The notes under the pieces are model-generated. The model saw only the letters and a list, made by a program, of their open reading frames with translations, was not told the DNA's origin and did no database searches. Positions 1 to 11,600 of a DNA stretch of 64,000 bases are shown one piece after another. Positions within the stretch are counted from its first letter, which is position 1, and every line of letters starts with the position of its first letter. The DNA lies in NCBI GenBank assembly GCA_963678705.1, contig OY783204.1:27600759-27664758 (forward strand), read 5' to 3'. The stretch is from Panorpa germanica (lineage: Eukaryota; Arthropoda; Insecta; Mecoptera; Panorpidae). Made by a program: the position numbers and the translations under genes.

Positions 1-517
1 TTATTACAAAAAAGCTTTCAATATAGCTTTACTTTTAAATTTACTATTTTGTGGTTGATTCCTTTGTGTTTTAATAGAACAGAAGTAAGTCTGTAACAGT
101 TACGGCACGGGAACATTTTATTGCTCAAGTCTAGAAGATTCTAATGGCTTTTAAATTGTTCCATTACGGTTGTACAGTATAGGTATAAAAAGTAATTTTA
201 TTCAACAAGAAAAAATATATTATATTTGGGAAATAACTAGTTGAAATGTTGTATTATTGGGATCCCATATACTATTTTAATATTTATACATACGTGGTAG
301 AGAATTAGGAATAATTATTGGATTAAAATATTTAAATCTTCACAGAGTGACTGATGTGTATGTACCATTGGTTTCTGGACCGTGCGGTAAATTTATTTAA
401 AAATTATTACAGAGCTAGCGAATATTTAATTTTTAACGATTTTAAGTTAACGATTTTAAGTTAACGATTTTTTTAAATTTGTTTAATTTTTCGAATTTTT
501 TTACTTTGGTTGGGTGG
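1..517. other. AT-rich non-coding sequence, no gene seen
   Basis: No open frame or recognised motif is present. A short direct duplication of the string TTAACGATTTTAAG occurs near 435-465. The stretch ends where the first family-M MITE begins. Confidence 0.5.
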
Positions 518-1147
518 AACACACTTATGTGTCCTCATTTTTTAGTGGTCGATTTTTCAATTGTTGATTGAAATTGATGTTAATAAATGTGTATTGGCGT
601 GTCTATTTTATTAAATATCAAAATGTTGACGAAAATATAGCAATTAAAAGTTTGAATTGTAGTTTTAGCGCTAGAAATGGTCGGTCATATTTGTATGACG
701 TGAAATGCATTTTAACATCAGTTATTTGTTGAGTAGGTCAGTGCTGTGGTAATGTTTTGTAGCTGTTGGTAGTCGAAATAATCAAGTCAAGTCAAAGAAT
801 AATAAGTTTTTATTTTGTTTAACCCTGCTAAGGCAGACATAATATTGGAATTTTATTGTTGCTTGAAATATTTGTAAATAATATTTGATATTTTGATATA
901 TAAATACATATAGCAGAGATTTATGATCTGTAAGATTGGCAGCGGTTGTGATGTGACATGCATTTGGAATGTGTACAACGTTGAATCCCTTTAATAATTA
1001 ATGAGATAAAATGACTTTTTTAATTGTTAATATCTCTTAACATATAAGGAGTTATTAAAACATAATGGAACATTTGAGGTTCTAGTAACCCACTTTATCA
1101 ATATATAGTACACTTTTATAGAAATTAAGACATAGGACACAAACCCA
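518..1147 (-). mobile_element. Family-M MITE, copy 1 (inverted relative to copies 2 and 3)
   Basis: This ~630-bp non-coding element aligns by eye along nearly its whole length with the reverse complement of 2277-2868 and of 34491-35116. Shared landmarks are the TAGCGCTA core near 666-674, the stretch around 740-775 matching copy 3, and the terminal ACACAAACCC (1137-1146). That terminus corresponds to the ATGGGCTTGTG end of copy 3. The left end is degraded, reading CACTTATGTGTCC where copy 3 has GGGCTTGTGCCC. It has no coding capacity, so it would have been moved by a transposase supplied elsewhere. The superfamily was not determined because no clean target duplication could be read. Confidence 0.8.
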
Positions 1148-2276
1148 ATCACGGTTGCATCATTTCAAATGTAGCAAATTCAATGACTATTAATTCATCC
1201 AAGAACCCCAATTCTATTTTATTTTGTGAATTACTGAGAAGGTGCATTAGCATTGCGATTAAAGTCTAGAAATATTGAACGTGTTCTAAAGCTGGATTCT
1301 GTAACTACCGATTCAGCAGAAAAGGTCTATCCATAAATTTCCCTCCACATCACAATAATTTAAGAATCCCCAGCAATAAATTTCCCAATATTAAAATAGA
1401 AGCGTACAGCAAATGTAATGAAAAAAATTCCAAAGCAGAGCTAAAAGAAAAAAGAAAACTTATTTCTAAATTAGAAAAGGTCGGCCGGATTACACACCAT
1501 GAAATTTTCATTAAAAAATAATTTAAAATTTAAAATATAATGTAATGTAGAGCGATAGGGTATATAATCACTATTTGACGTAATTTATCGTTCTGGGTTT
1601 TCTGGATAATTTAAAACTTTTCACATCTTAAATAATTACTTTATAAATATACAATAAATAATGTGAAACAAGAGGATGACACGTTTTACGTTATAAATGA
1701 AATAGAATTATTTTATGTACTGGGTGTGCACGAAGAACGTTCTGAAAAATTAAATAATATTTGTGTTTGTGTCGTTTCCACAAAAATCTTCTCTACAGGA
1801 ATTACGGGACCTATATATTTGCCTTATGACGTTTAAATATTTATGCGGAAGCGGAACGAATCACATTTTTGTTCCGGGACGTCTAAGAACGTCCTCCGGG
1901 ACAATCACCGGGATAAATGGCATCCCTGAACTCAAAAGAGTGCCATCACACGCCTCCCGTACTGATGACTAATGTTCTAAAATCAAAATTTTCTTTTTCC
2001 TAAAGGATTTGGGAGACGACACAGTGCACTGAGCATTGAGACTTGACACTCACTACTGTGTCTTCGGGATTCGATTATAGACTTATTAGGCAGCGGTGTT
2101 GAACCTATTCATGAGTCCATGACACCACGAAAACTGTAAACCTAGTAAAAGATTGTTGGTGATAGAATTCAGCATCATGTTAAACAATATTGTGCAAATA
2201 ATCATTATCATTAGACAGCGTATATCCAAAATATTAGCTTATAAAATAGACTCTTTGAATTTTCAAAAAACTTAAA
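1148..2276. other. 1.1-kb spacer between the inverted MITE pair
   Basis: This single-copy-looking spacer lies between MITE copies 1 and 2. It contains a locally GC-richer patch (about 1840-1970) with a short imperfect stem, GGACGT and ACGTCC near 1877-1895. A 69-codon open frame there resembles nothing I know and is probably chance. No gene is supported. Confidence 0.45.
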
Positions 2277-2868
2277 ATGGGCTTGTGTCTTATGTCTTAA
2301 TTTCTATATATTGATAAAGTGGGTTACTAGAACCTCAAATGTTCAATTCTTTTTAATAACTCCTTATATGTTAAGAGATATTAACAATTAAAAAAGTCAT
2401 TTTGTCTCTTTAATTATTAAAAGGATTCAACGTTGTACACATTCCAAGTGCATGTGACATCACAATCATTGTGTAAGGTTACCAACCTTACAGCTCATAA
2501 ATCTCTGCTATATGTATTTATATATCAAAATATCAAATATTATTTATAGCTATTTCAAGGAATATTAAAATTTAAATATTATGCATGCTTTAGCAGGGTT
2601 AAATAAAATAAAAACTTATTATTCTTTGATTTGACTTGATTATTTGACTACCAACAGCTACAAAACATTACCACAGCACTGACCTACTCAACATATAACT
2701 GACGTGAAGATGCATTTCACGTCATACAAATATGGTCGACCATTTCTAGCGCTAAAACTATAATTCAAATTTTTAATTGCTATATCTCCGTCAATATTTA
2801 GCTATTTAATAAAATAGATACGCCAATACACATTTATTAATATCAATTTCAATCAACAATTGAAAAAT
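2277..2868 (+). mobile_element. Family-M MITE, copy 2
   Basis: It starts ATGGGCTTGTGTCT at 2277 and is collinear with copy 3 (34491-35116) until GAAAAATAC near 2868. There the similarity stops, so the far terminal inverted repeat is missing and the copy is truncated. It lies in the opposite orientation to copy 1 with 1.13 kb between them. It is non-coding. Confidence 0.8.
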
Positions 2869-5699
2869 ACTCTGCTAGATAAACAAGTTCATTGTTTTAT
2901 TTTAGTATGATACGTATTAGTCATATTAGGGTATTTCTCCACTGCGCAATTTGACGATCCTCTTATAAATAAACAATTTGTGGTTTTAATAAACGGGTGC
3001 GTTACCCCAATGTATACATATTTATGGTCACCCTTCCTCTGTAGCGGAGCAGCAGCAGAAGTTATTTAATTTGTACAGTTACGTTGCGGCAGAGGAATTG
3101 GATTTAATTAACCTGAGAAATAAATGGCTTTAACTCAATAACTCAGCTTCTACTAATTTCAGAGATGGCTGTTAAAGCAGAAAGTATTTCAGAGAGTTAT
3201 TTTATTCAAATAAATTTAATTATAGTTTTATATTCATAAATTTTCTTATAATTATTTTTTATTACACTTATTCTCATTTTATATATAGAGCTGTGGTCCT
3301 CAAAGAGGTTGATAGCAACGTCCGATAGTAGTTGTGAAAGTTTAGAGGGTTCGGTTCTAATGAAACCAAAGGTCAGCCAGTTTATGATATAAATATAAGC
3401 AGAGACCAAAACCCGTTATTATTTGTTATGTTATTTGAAAACGTAATGAAAAATTATGTAACTTTTTACATAATTGTATATAACATTATGAAATAGACGA
3501 ATATTTAATAACAGGAAAGTTTCGCGCTCTCTCTGTCTAAAAAGTGATAGTGTTTGGTAAAAGCGATGTTGCCAGTGTTGCCAAATATACAACGAGGTAT
3601 TTATTAAATTATTAGCGTCATCTAAAAGTAAAGACGCAAACCCCGATAAAATTGATTCTTTCTTTTGCGTTTATTTTCTGGATTAGTCTTCACTCCTTAT
3701 GTATAGTAAGAAAACCAATGCATATCATAAATCTAAACTCGCTATAGTCCAAATCAAGATCATTCGGCGGCGATTTATACTTAAAAGAGGTTATAAGAGC
3801 GTTATAAATCTATAATACGATAATAAATTTTATATTAATCGTTTTTATATACATTATATAAAAATAAGTGAGTCAGTGCTTTTTAGTTCTCTAGAACTCT
3901 CGTAATTTGTACTATATAATGGTTGTTTGTATGTCGTTTTCTTTAACTTTGCAAGCGATTTTTAAACTATTTCTTGATAATGCAATAATGTCCTTTTAAA
4001 GAAAATTTATAACACTTTATTTTATTCAACAAATGTTCTTCTAAACGAATCCTTCGTAAGAACTAGTGGACTTAATGTCCTCATCAGGATCTGAATGTTA
4101 GTAATGGGACGAATTGAATAAAGAGTAGGGTTGGGGGATCACAGAGGTCACAGGGGATTGACCCAGGCCATAGGACACAGGACACAGGATACAGGACCTT
4201 CCGTACAACGAATCGCTGTAACAACAAGTATATACTAAACTGCTGCGTAAGAGAGCTACTTTTGATATTATGGTATTTGCTATTACCCTTTACCCTATTA
4301 TGAAAGATCTTATGTGGTATTTCGAAGGGCTCGTGTTTGTTTTCAGGGATGTAATCCAGAGATCTGACACAACCCTATCGTAACAACTCGGAATTCTGTA
4401 ACCAGGGATTCGGAGAAACGAATAAATTAGTGACTTAGAATATTACAATACTTACCCGCTGATATTTCCTTCAGTACATGTCAAATTTTACACAACCGAG
4501 ATTTACCTAAATAATCTTTTTCTTAACCTAAAGTTACGTTTTATTATTTATCGAAGTTTAATATAATTCTGTTACTTTGTCATCAAATAAAGTACAATTT
4601 TACTAATGTATTAATTTAATATGTAACATTATATAATCTTACATAAAAACTTTATAACTTTTGTCTTTTGTTTGCAAAGTGTCGCCCAATTTTATTCCAT
4701 TTATTACTTTGTATTGTATTCTAAGTACAAGTTTTTCAACTCTCTTGCCTAAAGAATTTTTCGAATTGCATATTCACATACTGTATGCTTTTTTGGTAGT
4801 GTCACTATTGCTATCAGTAAGCGCATTTATATACAACCTAAAAATGTTATGTAACAAGTAAACTTTTTCATAATAAATATCCCTTAAATTTATGTAATTG
4901 CATTTAGGGATTCTTGCGTAATTAATGAATTATTAGTTGATGGGTTTGTTTGTCATCAAAATTAAACTGATTGGGAAAATTAAAATATTTTTTTTGAGAT
5001 AACGAGCGCAAACGATAGAAGATGTACTAAATTATTTAGTGGCACAGAGATATAAGCGAAAACTTGGACAGATTTTACTATATAGAATTCTAAAACCTAC
5101 TGAACAAAAACGCCTATACGATCTTAACTTTAAACTCGTTTTCTGAAGAATTTTACTTTGGCACTTTCATTCCCCTGCATCTTGCCTCATATATAAGGTC
5201 TCGATATTTAAAAATTGTAGATATAATAGAAGGTCGCCGGTGATAGGACTCAGCATCGGGAAAAGACAAGAAAACAATATTTTAACTCAAACAGAACTCT
5301 TATTTAAATATATATAGAAAGTACTTTAACAAAAGATAAAATACATATCCTTTTTAAAGCATCAAATGCTAAAACCATTATGTCCTATTTCCAGACAATT
5401 CCCTTCGCAAGTGTTTTGCATTTGTATAGGACTTTATACTGCCTGGTATAAAGAATCTAGATATGTTATCAGTCAGTAGAAGGTCCTAAAGGACTATGGG
5501 ACCACATTATAGTTTAAATCTCCACGAGATTGACAACTGCTTTTATAATAGACTGAATTCTGTAGCATGTCCATTGTCGTTGTCATCTTCAACCCTATCT
5601 CAACCACTAAGTATGTTTTCTTGTCCATTTAGAGTTATCAATCACTCCTCGAGCTGGTTTTAAAATGGTGAAACGTTTATATTTAAAATGCCTTAGCAT
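2869..5699. other. Gene-free AT-rich region
   Basis: No supported gene is present. A short imperfect tandem of CACAGGA-like units (CATAGGACACAGGACACAGG) lies near 4169-4195. Some hydrophobic open frames of 60-70 codons (for example 4661-4861) lack features separating them from chance in AT-rich DNA. Confidence 0.5.
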
Positions 5700-5965
5700 T
5701 TAGTTCGTCTTTTATATTTATATAAGACAATATCTCCAATTTTATTAGAAATTGTAAATTTTAAATGAAATTTTTGTGTTTAATTCCTTTTTATATAATT
5801 TTATAAGAACTTAACAATATTCTGTCAACTCCAAATATCAACTATGTTGGCCGTTATTCCTCACAACGTCATCTATGGAGTTCTGGAATATATAGTCACT
5901 GTTTTACCGACAGATGAGCTCTGTATCAATTTAATAAATATAATTTCTTTACATTTATTTATCAT
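5700..5965 (+). repeat. Dispersed repeat family B, copy 1 (uninterrupted)
   Basis: Similar sequence recurs at 41555-42215, and its 3' part recurs at about 36765-36870 and 53375-53485. The shared 3' segment includes GGCCGTTATTCCTCA, TCATCTATGGAGTT and TTTACCGACAGA, then ends in ATATAATTTCTTTACAT. Two copies are 3'-end fragments, which is compatible with a 5'-truncating retroposon, but no RNA polymerase III boxes or coding sequence were identified. At the site where copy 2 carries an insertion, this copy reads uninterrupted ACTTAACA (5808-5815), so it serves as the empty-site reference. Confidence 0.7.
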
Positions 5966-7136
5966 TTAAAATAATATTGTTAATATATGTGATTAGATCG
6001 ATATTACCTCTTCTTACTGAAGGAGAGAAATTCTCTTCCTAACCTTTAAAACAATTTATGTAATAAAACAATATTCGAGTTACAAGAACTCCAACGGTAT
6101 TCGATAAGCTTCTGTACCTATTTATTTTGCTTAATTGTATTGATGAGTTGTTTGAATATTGAATTAGACAAGTGTACATATAACTGCATACTTATTTTCA
6201 ATTTTTCTGAGATATCTCACTAATGAACTAGACTCAAAAAAAATAAGAAGTAAGCAAAAGGAAAGGGTTCCCCAATACTCGTAGTGCATGGGCCTTCAAT
6301 ATAATAATGCGGCTCTGAATACGTCGCTCATCTCAAATTTAAAACCATTAAAAAAGCACTGATATTTCGAATACCGTGACACTTATTTTATTGTGTATGT
6401 GTAACGTTTTCTCCTCCGATGTAATATCACGTTTACATAGAATCCTATCAGTACGCCCTACATGAGCACAACGACCGTAGATTACACAGCACGGTAAGGA
6501 GAACTTGGACAATAAGAAATGTTTAAGAGGATCGTCCTTCTATCTACTACATAGTCCCCTGTTGAGCTATTCTGGTTGCCTCCCGTAGGCGTATTCCACT
6601 GTATTTAATGTTTGGCATAGCGTTAGTTTAGTGAGCTTTACTTTCTGGTTGTCACTAGTCGCAGGGTCATGTATTATACATAATTTCATTGATAACATAA
6701 CTGGTGGGGGTATAAGTAAAGTAGTGGAGATAAATATAACATCTAAATTGTTTAGATACTGTAAGATAGTATTAATAGATAGTAGTAAAACGTATAAATA
6801 CTGCAGTAAAATAGTACAAATAAAACAAAGAGTTGCTTATCAGGTTTAGATCTTGGGTCTTCATCGACCCAAAGGAAAACTTGGGGAGAATGTTTTGATA
6901 ACTCGCTTTATTGTGTAACAGATCGTATATAACATGTACGAAGAAATATTGAAGGTACATATAAGATTTTGGTCTTTATACATACCTAAAAACACGGCGG
7001 GGAATTTAAATCTTGATTAAAAATGAAAGAAATATCATTTTAGCGAACTTCTATTGCTTATTTAAAATTTAAGAGGGGGTTTATAGTTAGGATTCACTTA
7101 AATGACAATCATAGCTATTTAGAGTCGAGAAGGTAA
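5966..7136. other. Gene-free region
   Basis: The open frames here (for example 6631-6849) show no recognisable domain. Nothing else was seen. Confidence 0.45.
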
Positions 7137-7215
7137 TGAGTCAGAAGTGGGAAATCTGAGTCAGAAGTGGGCAATATAGTCAGAAGTGGGAAATATGAGT
7201 CAGAAGTGGGAAATA
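7137..7215. repeat. Tandem repeat, about 4 x 20 bp
   Basis: Four consecutive near-identical units of the form TGAGTCAGAAGTGGGAAATA occupy 7137-7156, 7157-7176, 7177-7195 (one base shorter) and 7196-7215. They differ at only a few positions. This is a minisatellite-like array with no coding context. Confidence 0.9.
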
Positions 7216-7939
7216 ATTCAAAGAATCGCTTTATTTATTAATGTTGTTATTCAAAATGTCATGTTAAATCTTGTTATTCCTCCTTAGTCTCTTTTGTTCC
7301 TTTCCTTTATATAAGCTAGTATCTCCCTGTCCTAAATCCCTCCTCCCTTGTAACTAGAAGTACCATAAATATACCAATGATAAAAATAATTCGAATTCTG
7401 TAAATGTTATTCCATTACCATATCATTTATTTATTGCTGCTGTAATATAGGTTTCGTTTGTTTAACAAGAGAACGTAACCTTGGCTTTTCACACTCTAGT
7501 TCTATCTAGTTCATTATCAAACACTTTTAGAGCACACCATGGTATACCGTACACCGGACGTGCTGACAAAGTACAATTGAGTTATGGCTAATTAGAGAGG
7601 GCGTAGAACAAGTATTGTTGACCTATGCTTTAACCTAGCGCTGGAGCTAGAGCTGGAACTGGAGCTCATTAAAATTCATCTGACCTGTTTATTTTCTTTT
7701 GTAAATCAAGTAAAGGTCACACGTACTCGTATTTATGTTACCGTACAAGTATAATTAGGTTATTTTATTGCTTTGTACTTTATTTCAAATTGTCTCCATG
7801 TTTTTGTGTGTACCTACATTTAAATTGATCCAATTTACTTGTACTTCTCTATTTGATCATGACGATAAAACCTACTACTGTTAGAGAGAGACAAAAGATA
7901 CGTAACATATCACGTTCAAGGAAAGCAACGGCACTGCTT
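7216..7939. other. Gene-free region
   Basis: It contains a short GAGCTGGAACTGG-type low-complexity run near 7645-7668. No gene was seen. Confidence 0.45.
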
Positions 7940-8596
7940 ATATATAATTATTTCTATAATTTATAATGATAAAATGACTTTAGAAGAATACTTTGTGCAA
8001 TTTTCATAAATAAATATCAAGAAATGAGGTATTGACAGCGAATCTCCGCAGACGTCACAAAAAAAAGTAACATTGCGGTGCCACTCATAACTCATCACTG
8101 GATTTTCTGAAATCGAAAAACCAAAATGCTTTCATTACTTGATAAGTTTCTGCAGGTAACGCTGTCGAGTTTATCTTTTTCTATTGATTTGTCAATTTTT
8201 TACAGCACATAAAAGTCGAAAACCCGATTTTTCATGAAAAAAATCAGAAACTTTGTTATTTAAAAATATACGTTAAAATTTAAAAAAAACTCGACAGCGT
8301 TACCTCGGCATTTATGTAAAGAAAGAATGTGCAAAATTTTAAAAGAATCGGTCCTGTAGATTTTGAGCTAGAGAGGGCACCGACTCTGAAAAAGCTAAGT
8401 GTGAGAAACCGCATTTAAAAGTTTCAAAGTAACACGAAAGCAGACTAGAGAGGTGAAGACTTAAAACTGTATATCTCCGACAGTTTTACTCTAATCGACT
8501 TCAAATTTTTTACACAATACACTTAATATGTTGTACAATAATATAAATAATTAAAAAATAAATTAAGAAAAAAATATTTTGAAACCTTACCCCCAC
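7940..8596 (+). repeat. Dispersed repeat family A, copy 1
   Basis: About 650 bp are shared with copies at 17861-18467, 42848-43385 and 45781-46475. Landmarks in order are GACGTCACAAAAAAAAGTAA, GCGGTGCCACTCATAACTCA, the inverted-repeat arm GGTAACGCTGTCGAGTTT (8155-8172), its perfect reverse complement (8287-8304), GAATCGGTCCTGTAGATTTT, and the tail ACTTAATATGTTGTACAATA, which ends in a C-rich stretch. It is non-coding. The inverted repeat is internal and copy ends are ragged, so the element class is unresolved. Confidence 0.85.
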
Positions 8597-11299
8597 TTAA
8601 AGAGCAATGCAACGAAATTCTGATTTTTCCATCTTTTCAAAATTTAAAAAGTAGCGCCACTAAATCTATTGTAATTCGTAAACTAATGGTCGGACTGTCA
8701 TGAAATTTTAACACATATCGCTTGAAGGTTCGTTCTATCTAATAGTCATATGAATTTGTTGATGAAGGGTAGCAACTGGGCAATATCATTATTTTACATT
8801 AAGTCGCCATGAGAGTGTGTCATGAATAAATAATTATTAAATATACTTGTTTATTATACCTCACATAATAATAATAATAAAATAAAATTATTAAAAAACA
8901 AGCCTACAGGAGCACGAAAATAAATTTTCATATTTGTTTAAAACTTTCATCGTACCACAAAATAAGGAACGTACCTTTTCATCCCTGTTTACTTTGGCGA
9001 ACTTATATTTATCAAACCTAAACACAGGACTGCGGTTATGTTTATATATAATTATACAAGAAATGTAGGGTATTAAAACAAGCGACTAACCAAGCAAAAC
9101 TTTATTTATATCATAGCTACTTATATTTAAAGAGTATATTACATTTATCAAATACATTCATCCTATTTCAAATAAAAGTTAGCCCAACCCAGTCAATCTA
9201 GCTAACACAGGTAGGAGGTTAAAAAGGTTAAAAAAGGTCGAATTCGTTTTGAATTCATGTAGTCTAACGTGGTTAGGACGTTGACTACAGACGTAGTACA
9301 AAGAGATTTAACATATATTAGATGTAAAGAATCATTGGTCTGTATGGGAGTTTATCGCTAAACGAATCCCCAAGTTGAAATAGAGCGATGTCGGTTTATC
9401 AACTTGATATTTACCTGAACGTGGGTTCAATCTTTAAATGAAATGGAATCTTTCTAAAGTACTGAAGTACTGAAGTCTTCTATAGGTAGCCTACCACGCA
9501 AAATCAAACTTTCACAAGGAGGTATCATAGCCGAGATTTTGAATGTAATATAAGTACGTACCCCTCAAAGCGCTATTCAATGTATTGTAAAATGAATTGA
9601 ACGTTGCTTCTTCTTCTTAATTAATGTATTTAACGTCGGCCTATCACTGACGATTTAATAATATACTGACATATATACGATATTTTTTTTATCGTTACGA
9701 TATTTTAGCACAAAGAATACATAAATGGTTTAAATGTACGTCACAGATGGAACACTGGACAACATTCTATAGGCATTGGGAGTGTGGTGGGACTAGAATA
9801 AAATATAAATAATTAAAATACATAATAAATTTCGCGCTCGATTAATGTCTTACGCGACGTCACTTATAAAAAGCTAAAGGTTTTTTATAAAACTTAACAG
9901 TTACGATATTTTTTTTTATCGTTACGATATTTTTTTTTATTGTTCGAGTAACGATGAAAAAAATGTCGTCACGGTATAATTCAGTACCAAACATATAAAA
10001 TCATAAATATACACTTGGAACATTAAAATATAGGAAGTTTAAGTACAGTAATTTAAAACATCTATAATACGCAACTAATAACCAAGTTGATGTTTAAGAT
10101 TTAAATGTCAACCTGTCATAAGTTGAACGTGAGTTTATGGAAGTGACGTATGAATGCATTCCCTCGCTGGATTGACTGCTAGCAGTAGTCACGTGATTTG
10201 TCCTATCAATTAATTTTGCTAATTTATTTCATGTTACAGAGGAATGCATACTATAATATATATTGCATACACCTAAGTTGTAAGTAATTAACATGCAGTT
10301 TGTAACAGAATGAAGTTTTGTATTAGTGAGAGATGAGGTAAAAATAATTGGATTTTATGATAGAACACGTTCGTTTGATACAGATATATTACATTATATT
10401 ACATCACTATAACGTAATATACCAACTATTTGTCCATTGATTTCAAACACACGGCTCTTGGACTTTGATTTAAAATTTATAAAATACTTACTTAAGTTAT
10501 ACTTGAGTACAGTCAAGTGTTTCTTAAAGATGTTGTCAAAGAGTTTACTTTTCTTACTATTATCTTGAAAATTTAAATATATATTTTTTATTATGTCCTT
10601 TATATGTAGAATTTTTTTTAATACTAATTGCGGTATAGAAGTTTTGGATTTTGTCGGTTAAAATTTCTATGTTAAACATACGAATCCTACATATAATTAT
10701 CTTAAAAAGTATGTTTTGAAAATTATCTATTTTAATCCATGATAATAACTGGAAACCCCCACTCTATATAGTACAGTGTCTACGCTGCTACGGCAACTCG
10801 CTACGAACAGAAACCAATATATGTACTGGCTACATGTTAAAACATGTTTAATTAATGTAAATCCATAGGTAGGAGGGTACACCGTACGATACGTTTGACT
10901 GATCACGAGTAGAGAGATATATTTCACATATTTCACTCAGCAAATTGATCTCAAATATTTAAAAAGTTATTAAATAAAAATATTTTTAGCAACTTTTCGA
11001 ATTTTTGCTACTACTAATGTAATATTCTAACTACAAATGAATATTTCAAACGATTTGCTTTTAGAGCTCTACTATGCCATAGCTATGTATTTGTTAGAAA
11101 TATTCCAGTGCTAATTCAAATAACTTCATTATTTTTAAAAACTTGTTTTACATATTCTGTCTGTTTTTTTTATGCGTATGGATTATTCCATGCCAAGTCA
11201 ATCTTTGAAAATATCTGACCCTCTTGTGACTGGCACTAAATGATAAAAAAATATACCAACCTACAAAAACACACAATTATTATATTACAATTAATGCTA
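8597..11299. other. Gene-free AT-rich region with short repeated motifs
   Basis: No gene was found. The string TATCGTTACGATATTTT occurs at about 9690-9706 and again, partly duplicated, at about 9903-9945. An inverted relative (GTAACGATGAAAAAAATGTCG) follows at once. TAATAATAATAATAA at about 8866-8880 is a microsatellite. Confidence 0.5.
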
Positions 11300-11600
11300 G
11301 ATGTTACTATCACATCTACCAGCGACATCGCATCGGCGACATCCCATCGACGACATTGCACCTATCAGCGACATCGTTACATCGCACCCACCACCGACTC
11401 CATCACTTATACCAGAAGCAGTGCTATTAAGTATTTTAATAACGACATCATTACAAGTAGATATAATCCACTTGTTCAATTTCAAAATGGCCACCGTATC
11501 AATAACTACATTGTTAGAATCAGTTGAAGCAATCAAATCACGTCTAATAAATAAACCGTCACCTTTAGGGATGGAATTCAAACTACAGGGTTGTGGTTAA
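11300..11600. repeat. GC-richer low-complexity patch of CGACATCGCA-like units
   Basis: From 11316 to about 11405 the sequence is built from imperfect repeats such as AGCGACATCGCATCGG and ATCGACGACATTGC. This keeps frames open on both strands (95-99 codons each) and yields Ser/Thr/His/Arg-rich nonsense translations. Because several overlapping frames are open at once, this is a composition effect and not evidence of a gene. Confidence 0.55.

Noticed and set aside
11240-11600. Overlapping 94-99-codon frames on both strands
   Set aside because: All arise from the same CGACATCGCA-like low-complexity repeats. Mutually overlapping frames with Ser/Thr/His-rich translations are a composition effect.
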